Source: an uncultured Clostridia bacterium
GTDB taxonomy: Bacteria > Bacillota > Clostridia > Christensenellales > Aristaeellaceae
Reading direction: 5' to 3'
Length of the DNA stretch: 18,332 nucleotides
NCBI GenBank assembly: GCA_934630975.1
Contig: CAKTXH010000042.1
Coordinates: 1 to 18,332 of the forward strand
Below the pieces are notes generated by a model. The model did not search any database and was not told where the DNA came from. It saw nothing but the letters and a program-made list of their open reading frames with translations. Shown one piece after another: positions 7,331 through 14,115 of the stretch. The translations under genes were made by a program, and so were the position numbers. Every line of letters starts with the position of its first letter. Positions within the stretch are counted from its first letter, which is position 1.

Positions 7331-8233
7331 ATGGGCTATCTGTCAGTTGCCGAAACCGCAAAAAAATGGCACACTTCCGAACGCACTGTCCGAAACTACT
7401 GCGCACAAGGGCGAGTTCCAGGCGCTTTTTTAACCGGCAAAACATGGAATATTCCAGAAGAAGCGCAAAAACCAAACCGCGTCAAAAACGCGATATCCTC
7501 TCCTCTTACCCTGCTCTCTGTCCTTCAACGAGAAAAAGAGACGCGCATGCCCGGCGGCATTTACCATAGAATCCAAATTGATCTGACTTACAATTCCAAT
7601 CACATTGAAGGAAGCCGCCTTTCCCGCGAACAAACGCGCTTTATTTTTGAAACCAATACCATCGGCGTTGAAAAACAAGCTGTCAATGTAGACGATATCG
7701 TCGAAACAACCAACCATTTTCGCTGCATTGACACGGTGATTGACGAAGCCAACCGCACGCTTTCGCAAGCCATGATCAAACGCCTTCACGGCATCTTAAA
7801 AAGCGGCACAAGCGACAGTCGACAGGATTGGTTCGCCGTCGGCGATTACAAAAAAGTGCCGAACGAAGTTGGCGGGCAGGAAACGATTGCACCCGAACAC
7901 GTTGAAAAGCGTATGCGGGCGTTGCTGGCCGCTTACAACGCGAAACCCGATAAAACCCTTCGGGATCTGCTGGATTTTCACGTTTGCTTCGAATCCATCC
8001 ATCCTTTTCAGGATGGAAACGGTCGCATCGGGCGTTTGATTTTATTCAAAGAATGTCTGAAATACGATATTGTGCCATTTATCATTACCGACGATTTGAA
8101 AATGTTTTACTATCGCGGCATCCGGGAATGGAAAACAGAACCGGGATACTTGACCGATACCTGTCTGACCGCTCAAGACCATTTCAAAGCGCTCATGGAT
8201 TATTTTCGTATTCCCTATAATCCGAACGCGTAA
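7331..8233 (+). CDS. Fic-domain AMP-transferase-like protein with N-terminal helix-turn-helix
   Basis: This 300-residue protein probably transfers AMP (or another nucleotide part) to a protein side chain and also binds DNA. Residues 3-45 form an excisionase/MerR-like helix-turn-helix (SVAETAKKWHTSERTVRNYC). The sequence TYNSNHIEG contains the auto-inhibition motif SNHIEG (Ser89, Glu93), placed before the catalytic core as in self-inhibited class II Fic proteins. The active-site motif is HPFQDGNGRIGR at 224-235 with catalytic His224, all key residues intact. AAAGGAGG about 7 nt before ATG 7331 fixes the start, and an ATG 27 nt earlier is rejected. Base composition is clearly less GC-rich than in its neighbours, suggesting transfer. 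No antitoxin or target gene lies beside it. Autoregulation through the palindromes upstream is inferred. Confidence 0.92.
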   Translation: MGYLSVAETAKKWHTSERTVRNYCAQGRVPGAFLTGKTWNIPEEAQKPNRVKNAISSPLTLLSVLQREKETRMPGGIYHRIQIDLTYNSNHIEGSRLSREQTRFIFETNTIGVEKQAVNVDDIVETTNHFRCIDTVIDEANRTLSQAMIKRLHGILKSGTSDSRQDWFAVGDYKKVPNEVGGQETIAPEHVEKRMRALLAAYNAKPDKTLRDLLDFHVCFESIHPFQDGNGRIGRLILFKECLKYDIVPFIITDDLKMFYYRGIREWKTEPGYLTDTCLTAQDHFKALMDYFRIPYNPNA

Positions 8234-8242
8234 TTTCCCCGC

Positions 8243-8271
8243 TTGACAATCTGTCACATTCGGGCTACAAT
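8243..8271 (+). promoter_or_regulatory. Promoter of the leuCDB operon
   Basis: Consensus TTGACA (8243-8248) and TACAAT (8266-8271) are spaced by 17 bp, so transcription would begin near 8278. TGACA (8244-8248) and TGTCA (8252-8256) make a 13-bp inverted repeat over the -35 box, which might be a repressor site. The promoter starts only 9 bp after the Fic stop codon, and no terminator is seen between the Fic gene and this promoter. Confidence 0.85.
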
Positions 8272-8278
8272 AGTATGC

Positions 8279-8581
8279 AAATCGCACATCACTTTTTTGA
8301 ATCCTATCATCGCGCGCCGGGGCTGCAAATCGTCCCGGGCGGTAAAAAGCAATGACGGAACAAAGACGCTCCCCTGACCTTTAGAGAGTCGGCGCTCGGT
8401 GCAAGCCGATGGCGGGGGCGCGGGATAACTCACTCCCGAGCTGCCCCTGTGCCAAGCAGAGGCCGAACCCGCCGCGTTAAGGCGAAAGAGGGTTTCCGCG
8501 TTTAGGCGGAAGCCGAATCAGGGTGGTACCGTGTGGCATTTTCGCCTCGCCCCTGCGAAAAGCAGGTGTGCGAGGCTTTTT
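8279..8581 (+). promoter_or_regulatory. T-box leader, probably leucine tRNA-responsive (CUC specifier)
   Basis: The roughly 300-nt leader before leuC senses uncharged tRNA and controls read-through. The T-box sequence AGGGTGGTACCGTG lies at 8520-8533, with UGGU complementary to the ACCA end of a tRNA with discriminator A. The upstream stem I shows the AGAGAGTCGGCG...GGTGCAAGCCGA distal region at about 8383-8409. On its 3' side, ATAACTCACT places CTC (Leu) at 8429-8431 in the usual position before a conserved A. An intrinsic terminator follows: GCCTCGC (8544-8550) pairs with GCGAGGC (8570-8576), inner CCTGC with GCAGG, and then TTTTT at 8577-8581. An additional small GC hairpin lies at about 8317-8338. 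Leucine specificity agrees with the genes downstream. Confidence 0.92.
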
Positions 8582-8608
8582 CATTTTGTTGAGGGAGGTT
8601 TTTCCGCT

Positions 8609-9868
8609 ATGGGCATGACCATGACACAAAAAATCCTTGCGCGCGCCGCGGGCGTCGAAAGCTGCCGCGCAGGCGAGCTGCTCATGTGCAAGCTGAACCT
8701 TGTGCTGGGCAACGACATCACCGCCCCTGTGGCGATCAACGAGTTCAACCGGATGGGCGCAACGAAGGTGTTCGACCCCGCGAAAATCGCGCTGATCCCG
8801 GATCACTTCGTGCCGAACAAGGATATCAAAGCCGCGACGCTCGCCAAGCAGATGCGCGAGTTCGCGCGCGCACAGCACATCGTTCACTATTACGAGGTCG
8901 GCCGCGTGGGCATCGAGCACGCGCTGCTGCCGGAGCAGGGCATCGTCGCGCCGGGCGAGGTCATCATCGGCGCGGACAGCCATACCTGCACCTACGGCGC
9001 GGTAGGCGCGTTCTCCACGGGCGTCGGCTCGACGGATATGGCCGTGGGCATGGCGACGGGCGAATGTTGGTTCAAGGTGCCGGAGGCCGTCAAGATTGTG
9101 CTGACCGGCAAGATGAAGCCGTGGGTCAGCGGCAAGGACGTGATTCTGCACCTCATCGGTGAAATCGGCGTGGACGGCGCGCTGTATCAGTCCCTCGAGT
9201 TCACCGGCGACGGCGTGAAGGAAATCCCGATGGACGGCCGCCTGACCATCGCGAACATGGCCATCGAGGCCGGCGCGAAAAACGGCATCTTCCCGGTGGA
9301 CGACGTATGCCGCGAATACCTCAAGGGCCGCGTGAACCGCGAATGGACGGCGTTCGAGGCCGACCCGGATGCGGAATATGCCCGCACCGTGACCATCAAC
9401 CTCGACGAGCTGGATATGACCGTCTCCCTGCCGCACCTGCCGGAGAACACCCAGCTGGCGCGCGACTGCAAGCAGGAAATTGATCAGGTCGTCATCGGCA
9501 GCTGCACCAACGGCCGCATCAGCGACATGCGCGTCGCCGCGCAGATTCTCAAGGGCCGCAAGGTCAACGACCATGTGCGCTGCATCGTCATCCCCGGCAC
9601 CCAGCAGGTCGTCAAGGACTGCCTGAAGGAGGGGCTGGTCGATATCTTCATCGACGCGGGCGCGATTTTCACCATGCCGACCTGCGGCCCGTGCCTGGGC
9701 GGCTTCTGCGGCGTTCTGGCCGACGGCGAGCGCGCCGTTTCCACCACCAACCGCAACTTTGTCGGCCGCATGGGTCACACCGGCAGCGAAATCATTCTGG
9801 CCAGCCCGGCGGTCGCCGCGGCTTCCGCCGTCATGGGCCGCGTCGCCACGCCTGAGGAGGTGCTCTAA
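8609..9868 (+). CDS. leuC: 3-isopropylmalate dehydratase large subunit
   Basis: LeuC and LeuD together isomerise 2-isopropylmalate to 3-isopropylmalate in leucine biosynthesis, using a [4Fe-4S] cluster. The 419 residues match the shorter two-subunit LeuC type. Cluster cysteines are visible as Cys299 in GSCTNGR and Cys359 and Cys362 in TCGPCLGG; GADSHTCTYG near 121-130 is the conserved substrate region. The start MGMTMTQKIL is typical of the family and is preceded by GAGGGAGG at 8591-8598, 10 nt upstream. The frame is open back to a GTG at 8531, but that would translate the T-box terminator and is rejected. It is the first gene behind the T-box and is followed by leuD after one base. Confidence 0.96.
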   Translation: MGMTMTQKILARAAGVESCRAGELLMCKLNLVLGNDITAPVAINEFNRMGATKVFDPAKIALIPDHFVPNKDIKAATLAKQMREFARAQHIVHYYEVGRVGIEHALLPEQGIVAPGEVIIGADSHTCTYGAVGAFSTGVGSTDMAVGMATGECWFKVPEAVKIVLTGKMKPWVSGKDVILHLIGEIGVDGALYQSLEFTGDGVKEIPMDGRLTIANMAIEAGAKNGIFPVDDVCREYLKGRVNREWTAFEADPDAEYARTVTINLDELDMTVSLPHLPENTQLARDCKQEIDQVVIGSCTNGRISDMRVAAQILKGRKVNDHVRCIVIPGTQQVVKDCLKEGLVDIFIDAGAIFTMPTCGPCLGGFCGVLADGERAVSTTNRNFVGRMGHTGSEIILASPAVAAASAVMGRVATPEEVL

Positions 9869-9869
9869 G

Positions 9870-10370
9870 ATGTTCGTTCAGTCTACCGTCATCAAATACG
9901 GCGATCACGTCGATACGGACGTGATCATTCCCGCCCGTTACCTCAACACCACCGACCACGCCGAGCTGGCCTCTCACTGCATGGAGGATCTGGACAGCGA
10001 TTTCAAGAAGAAGAGCGAAACAAGCCGCATCATCGTCGCGGGGCGCAACTTCGGCTGCGGCTCCTCCCGCGAGCACGCGCCGATTGCCATCAAGGCCAGC
10101 GGCATCCAGCTCGTCATCGCCGACAGCTTCGCCCGCATCTTCTACCGCAACTCGATCGACATCGGCCTGCCGATCATCGAGTGCCCGGCGGCGGCGAAAG
10201 CCATCCGCGACGGCGACGAGGTGGCCGTCAATCTGGATACCGGCGTAATCGAAGATAAGACCACCGGCGAGCGCTTCACCGCCGCGCCGTTCCCGCCGTT
10301 CATCCAGAAGATCATCTCCGTCGGCGGCATTGAAAACTTCGTTCGCGAAAAAATCGCGGGAAAGGCGTAA
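9870..10370 (+). CDS. leuD: 3-isopropylmalate dehydratase small subunit
   Basis: This is the swivelling small subunit that completes the active site with LeuC. It has 166 residues, the short form that accompanies the 419-residue LeuC. Typical motifs are DHVDTDVIIPARYL near the start and GRNFGCGSSREHAP in the middle, which shapes the substrate pocket. TGAGGAGG at 9853-9860, inside the end of leuC, serves as its ribosome binding site. The upstream open frame to 9759 overlaps leuC in another frame and is not real. Only 3 nt separate it from leuB, so the three genes form one transcript and are probably translationally coupled. Confidence 0.95.
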   Translation: MFVQSTVIKYGDHVDTDVIIPARYLNTTDHAELASHCMEDLDSDFKKKSETSRIIVAGRNFGCGSSREHAPIAIKASGIQLVIADSFARIFYRNSIDIGLPIIECPAAAKAIRDGDEVAVNLDTGVIEDKTTGERFTAAPFPPFIQKIISVGGIENFVREKIAGKA

Positions 10371-10373
10371 GCC

Positions 10374-11438
10374 ATGAAAGCCCATATCGTCACTCTGCCG
10401 GGCGATTACATCGGCCCGGAGATCATCGCACAGGCGGTCAAGGTGCTTCAGGCCGTCGCGGCCAAATACGGCCACGAATTCACGTTTGACGAGCGCAAGC
10501 TCGGCGGCGCTTCCATCGACGCGTTCGGTGTGCCGCTGACGGACGAGACGCTGGCGGCCTGCAACGCGGCGGACGCGGTGCTGATGGGCAGCGTCGGCGG
10601 CCCGAAGTGGGACGCGGTCGAGCCTGCCCGCCGCCCGGAAAAGGGCCTGCTCGCCCTGCGCAAGGGCATGCAGGTGTTCGCGAACCTGCGCCCGTGCACG
10701 ATTCACCCGCAGCTCTCCGGCGCATGCCCGCTCCGCCCGGATATCATCGCCAAGCCGATTGACATCATGATTCTGCGCGAGCTGACCGGCGACATCTATT
10801 TCGGCAAGCGCTGGCGCAGTGAAGACCGCGCGGCGGCGACGGACGAGATGGCCTATTCCGTGCCGGAGGTCGAGCGTCTGGCGCGCATCGGCTTTGAGAT
10901 GGCGAAGAAGCGCCGCGGCAAACTCTGCTCGGTGGACAAGGCGAACGTGCTGGAATGCAGCCGCTTGTGGCGCGAGACGGTCGAGCGCCTGAGCCGCGAA
11001 TACCCGGAAGTCGAGGTCAGCTATATGTACGTGGACAACGCCGCGATGCAGCTGATTTTGAACCCGGCGCAGTTTGACGTGATGATCACCGGCAACCTGT
11101 TCGGCGACATCCTTTCCGACGAGAGCGCCGCGATTGCGGGCAGCCTGGGCATGATGCCTTCCGCCAGTCTGGGCAGCACGACGCGCGGCCTGTATGAGCC
11201 GATTCACGGCAGCGCCCCGGATATCGCGGGCCGCGACATTGCCAACCCGCTGGGCACGATTCTCTCCGGCGCGCTGCTGCTGCGCCACAGCCTCGGCCTC
11301 GAGCAGGAAGCCGCCGCGATTGAAAAGGCGGTTTCTCAGGTGCTCGACGAAGGCTACCGCACCGGCGACATCTTCTCGGCGGGCTGCACAAAGGTCGGCT
11401 GCACCGAAATGGGCAACCTCGTCGCGGCGCGGGTATAA
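10374..11438 (+). CDS. leuB: 3-isopropylmalate dehydrogenase
   Basis: LeuB oxidises and decarboxylates 3-isopropylmalate to 2-oxoisocaproate with NAD, the third step of leucine synthesis. The 354 residues contain the family landmarks: Arg106 in ANLRP, RELTGDIYFG at 136-145, Lys189 in VDKAN, Asp221 in VDN, and Asp245 and Asp249 in NLFGDILSDE. GLYEPIHGSAPDIAG at 272-286 is the NAD-type loop. The N-terminal motif is GDYIGPE, where most homologues I recall have GDGIGPE. LeuA (isopropylmalate synthase) and the aminotransferase are absent and must be encoded elsewhere. The weak ribosome binding site suggests dependence on leuD translation. Confidence 0.96.
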   Translation: MKAHIVTLPGDYIGPEIIAQAVKVLQAVAAKYGHEFTFDERKLGGASIDAFGVPLTDETLAACNAADAVLMGSVGGPKWDAVEPARRPEKGLLALRKGMQVFANLRPCTIHPQLSGACPLRPDIIAKPIDIMILRELTGDIYFGKRWRSEDRAAATDEMAYSVPEVERLARIGFEMAKKRRGKLCSVDKANVLECSRLWRETVERLSREYPEVEVSYMYVDNAAMQLILNPAQFDVMITGNLFGDILSDESAAIAGSLGMMPSASLGSTTRGLYEPIHGSAPDIAGRDIANPLGTILSGALLLRHSLGLEQEAAAIEKAVSQVLDEGYRTGDIFSAGCTKVGCTEMGNLVAARV

Positions 11439-11440
11439 TT

Positions 11441-11457
11441 GGCGGGCTGAGCCCGCC
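11441..11457 (+). other. GC-rich hairpin directly after leuB
   Basis: GGCGGGC (11441-11447), loop TGA and GCCCGCC (11451-11457) form a perfect 7-bp stem 2 nt after the leuB stop codon. There is no T-run, so it more likely protects the mRNA 3' end than terminates. The following 75 bp hold only AT-rich sequence without a recognisable gene. Confidence 0.5.
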
Positions 11458-11531
11458 TGCCCTCCGCCGAAGTCTGCAAAAGCATCAATTTTTTGCTTAC
11501 GCGGACGATTTTTATGCAATTTCCGATTCGC

Positions 11532-11576
11532 TAAAAAGAGCGCACGGCCACGCGGCCATGCGCTCTTTCTGTTCTT
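11532..11576. terminator. Bidirectional terminator between leuB and the convergent minus-strand operon
   Basis: AAAGAGCGCA (11535-11544) pairs perfectly with TGCGCTCTTT (11559-11568), and GGCC repeats inside can extend the stem. T-rich sequence (TTTCTGTTCTTTT) follows on the + strand and TTTTTAG follows on the minus strand. It can therefore end both the leuCDB transcript and the wall operon arriving from the right. Confidence 0.85.
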
Positions 11577-12686
11577 TTACAGCGCCATCAGCGCGGAAAC
11601 CACGCTTTCCGACCATTCTTCAAAATGATCGGGGTTCAGGTCGTACAGCAGGCCCGCGCACCCGGTGGCCGACGCGGTCATCTGCGCGACGCTCTGCCCC
11701 AGCGCGGTCGTATACGCAGGCGCGCCGATTGCCGCCGCGCCGTCGCCGGTCAGCAGTTTCGCCGCCAGCGACAGGGCCGCCTCGCGGCGCGCGTCATCCT
11801 GCCAGCAGGCGCGGGTAATCGCCAGCCCATAGCTCGGCGTACCGACCAGCGCGGTGCGCGCCTGCCCGTCCATGCCGGAAAGGGAGACGGCGACGACATG
11901 GTTCTGCCGTTCCTCGGGCAGCATCTCGGCCAGATCGCTGCCGTCAAAGCGCATCGCCGCCGCGCCTTCCATAAACGCCTGCTGCGCCTGCTCGTCCGTC
12001 AGGTTCCACGGATCGACGCCGAACCCGCCGACCTGCGTAAGCGCCGTCAGCACGGCCTTTGCGCCGTCCAGCGAGGTCTGCTGGCCGTATTGATCGGCAG
12101 GCGCACCGATCATCGCCGCGCAGTCCAACGCGATTTCCGCCCATTCGCACATCGCGTTGGCGACCGGCAGAATCCCCTTCTGCGCCAGCGACGCGCAGGC
12201 GACAATCAGCTCTTCATAGGTCGTCGGCACGGCGACGCCGTTCGCCTCCAGCACATCGGCGTTGACGTACAGCGCTTCCCAGTTGAAGCGAACCGGCGTG
12301 AGCAGCACGCTGCCGTCGCTCTCCGTCATCGCCGCCATCTTCTTCGCGCCGCAGTCCGGCGCGGCGGCGAGCAGTTCGTCCACGCTGACAAGCTGGTTCG
12401 CCGTCAGCCCGCTGCCCAGCGGCACGACGACCAGATCCGCCTTGCCGGCGATCACCATCTCCTGCATCTGCTCCATGAGCAGGTCATCCTCCAGGCCGGA
12501 ATAATCCTCCACCATGTTGCCGGTTTCGTCTTCCCACGCGGTAATCAGATCCATATACCCCTGCGCGGCGAAATCCATATCCGCAAACGGGGTGAACGTC
12601 GTCACCGTCGTGCCCGCCGCCAGCGCGGAAGCCGCCGTCACCAACAGACAAACCAGAATCATTCCACAGGAAACCCACTTGCGCAT
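11577..12686 (-). CDS. Extracellular solute-binding protein (family 1 type), orphan in a wall-synthesis operon
   Basis: This 369-residue exported protein resembles binding proteins of sugar ABC importers. A signal peptide covers residues 1-23 and ends in ALA; there is no lipobox cysteine, so it may be secreted rather than lipid-anchored. The mature part has family features such as PVRFNWEALYVNADVLEANGV followed by PTTYEELI, and AAMRFDGSDLA, which corresponds to the G..AM...G.W region. AGGAGG 7-8 nt before ATG 12686 fixes the start; an in-frame TTG 6 nt earlier is less likely. No permease or ATPase is nearby. The gene begins 18 nt after the penicillin-binding protein gene and ends at the shared terminator, so it is probably the last gene of the FHA-SEDS-PBP operon. 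Its ligand is unknown. Confidence 0.8.
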   Translation of the reverse strand: MRKWVSCGMILVCLLVTAASALAAGTTVTTFTPFADMDFAAQGYMDLITAWEDETGNMVEDYSGLEDDLLMEQMQEMVIAGKADLVVVPLGSGLTANQLVSVDELLAAAPDCGAKKMAAMTESDGSVLLTPVRFNWEALYVNADVLEANGVAVPTTYEELIVACASLAQKGILPVANAMCEWAEIALDCAAMIGAPADQYGQQTSLDGAKAVLTALTQVGGFGVDPWNLTDEQAQQAFMEGAAAMRFDGSDLAEMLPEERQNHVVAVSLSGMDGQARTALVGTPSYGLAITRACWQDDARREAALSLAAKLLTGDGAAAIGAPAYTTALGQSVAQMTASATGCAGLLYDLNPDHFEEWSESVVSALMAL

Positions 12687-12704
12687 CGTCAAACTCCTCC
12701 TTGA

Positions 12705-14090
12705 TTATAATCCCAGATTGATCGCCTTTTGCAGCGTCTTTCGCGCCAGAGGCGCGGCCACGCCGCCGCCGCTGCCGCCGTTTTCCACGAGAACACAGAC
12801 GGCGTAGGGCGCGTTATCATTGGTGATATAGCCAACGAACCACGCGTGTGACTCGATGCTCTTGTCGTTGCTGGCCTCCGCCGAGCCGGTCTTGCCCGCG
12901 ACGGTGTAGCCGTTATCCAGCGCGGCGCGCTTGCCCGTGCCGGATTTGACCACGCGGATCATCTCGCTTTCCAGCCTGTCCGCCACATCCTCGCTGAGGA
13001 CGCGCCTGCCGCCCGCATGGCTGAGCAGGGCGCGGTTTCCGCCCTGCGCGGTCGTCACCTGCGCGACAAGGCGCGGCTCGTTCATGACGCCGTGGTTGGC
13101 GATGGTCGAAGCGATCAGCGCCATATGCAGCGGCGTGGCGAGCACGCGCCCCTGACCGATGGCCGACCACGCCAGATCCTCGGCGCTCAAATCGTCGATG
13201 GGGTAGCTGGAATTATAGACGATCAAATCGCTGAACATGAAATTCTCGTTGAAGCCCATCTCTTCCGCCGTCTGCCCCAGCATTTCATAGCCGAGATCCT
13301 GCGAAAGCGCGGCGAAAGTCGTGTTGCAGGAGTGGGCAAACGCGTCGGAAAGGGTCTGCACGCCGTGCGCGCTGCCGTCGGTGACGGCATAATTGCCGAC
13401 GGGGTAATAGCCCGTGCAGTCAAACGCGAAGTCGTTGAGATCGGGCAGATTCTCCAGCGCGGAGGCCAGCGTCACGATTTTGAACGTCGAGCCGGGCGGA
13501 TACAACCCCTGCGTCGCGCGGTTGATCAGCGCGCCCGCGGATTCATCCGCCAGCGCCGATTCCATATCCGTCGGGTCGAACTGCGGCATGGAAACCATCG
13601 CCAGAATTTCGTTCGTCTTATAATTGAGCACGACGACCGCGCCGCGCTTGCCCGAGGGAAACTGCTCGCTGATGTAGCGGGAGAGCCGCTCGGAAATCGT
13701 CAGCCGCACGTCGTCGCCGCGCTGGGTTGTGCCGGTAAAAGCGTCGGCCAGCCGCTCGAAGATGCTGGAACGGAAGCCCAGCAGAAACTGCGCGTGGAAC
13801 GTATCCGCGCCGGTGGACACCTTGCCGCCGCTGTCGCCGACGACCTGACAGACCGCCTTGCGCGTCGCCGCGCTGCCATTGTAGCGCCGGCTGCCGTCCT
13901 CATCCGTATAGGCCAGCACCGTGCCGTCCCTGTCGGTCAGCGTGCCCATGATGACATGCTGTTTCTGGCTGCTGATGCGCGGGTTATACGGATTGGCGAC
14001 CCAGCGCCCGCCGTAGAAATAGACGGAATAACAGAAATACGCGATCACCAGCGCGAACAGCAGCACCAGCAGCAGCGTCAGCAGGTGCAT
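12705..14090 (-). CDS. Class B penicillin-binding protein (peptidoglycan D,D-transpeptidase)
   Basis: This membrane-anchored transpeptidase cross-links peptidoglycan outside the cell and is the usual partner of a SEDS polymerase. The 461 residues have a single N-terminal membrane helix (about 3-22) and a short pedestal region. All three active-site motifs of the transpeptidase domain are intact: SxxK at Ser201-Lys204 (PPGSTFK), SxN at Ser254-Asn256 (SCN) and KTG at 400-402. It is short and resembles the PbpA/PBP2-like proteins encoded beside RodA-type genes in actinobacteria and Clostridia. The ATG at 14090 lacks a ribosome binding site; the only good one (AAGGGGTGAT) ends near 14115 and is placed for an ATC codon at 14111. 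The true protein may therefore begin 7 residues earlier with a basic IKVIKRR tail. Confidence 0.93.
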   Translation of the reverse strand: MHLLTLLLVLLFALVIAYFCYSVYFYGGRWVANPYNPRISSQKQHVIMGTLTDRDGTVLAYTDEDGSRRYNGSAATRKAVCQVVGDSGGKVSTGADTFHAQFLLGFRSSIFERLADAFTGTTQRGDDVRLTISERLSRYISEQFPSGKRGAVVVLNYKTNEILAMVSMPQFDPTDMESALADESAGALINRATQGLYPPGSTFKIVTLASALENLPDLNDFAFDCTGYYPVGNYAVTDGSAHGVQTLSDAFAHSCNTTFAALSQDLGYEMLGQTAEEMGFNENFMFSDLIVYNSSYPIDDLSAEDLAWSAIGQGRVLATPLHMALIASTIANHGVMNEPRLVAQVTTAQGGNRALLSHAGGRRVLSEDVADRLESEMIRVVKSGTGKRAALDNGYTVAGKTGSAEASNDKSIESHAWFVGYITNDNAPYAVCVLVENGGSGGGVAAPLARKTLQKAINLGL

Positions 14091-14115
14091 ACGCCGCTTG
14101 ATAACTTTGATAAAA

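Noticed and set aside
8531..8608. Upstream GTG start that would lengthen LeuC by 26 residues
   Set aside because: It would translate the T-box core and terminator and has no ribosome binding site; the ATG at 8609 has one and matches the family N-terminus.
9831..11519. 562-residue open frame on the minus strand opposite leuB/leuD
   Set aside because: It lies wholly antisense to well-recognised leucine genes, its translation is rich in His, Arg, Ala and Asp, as usual for antisense frames in GC-rich DNA, and it has no known motif.
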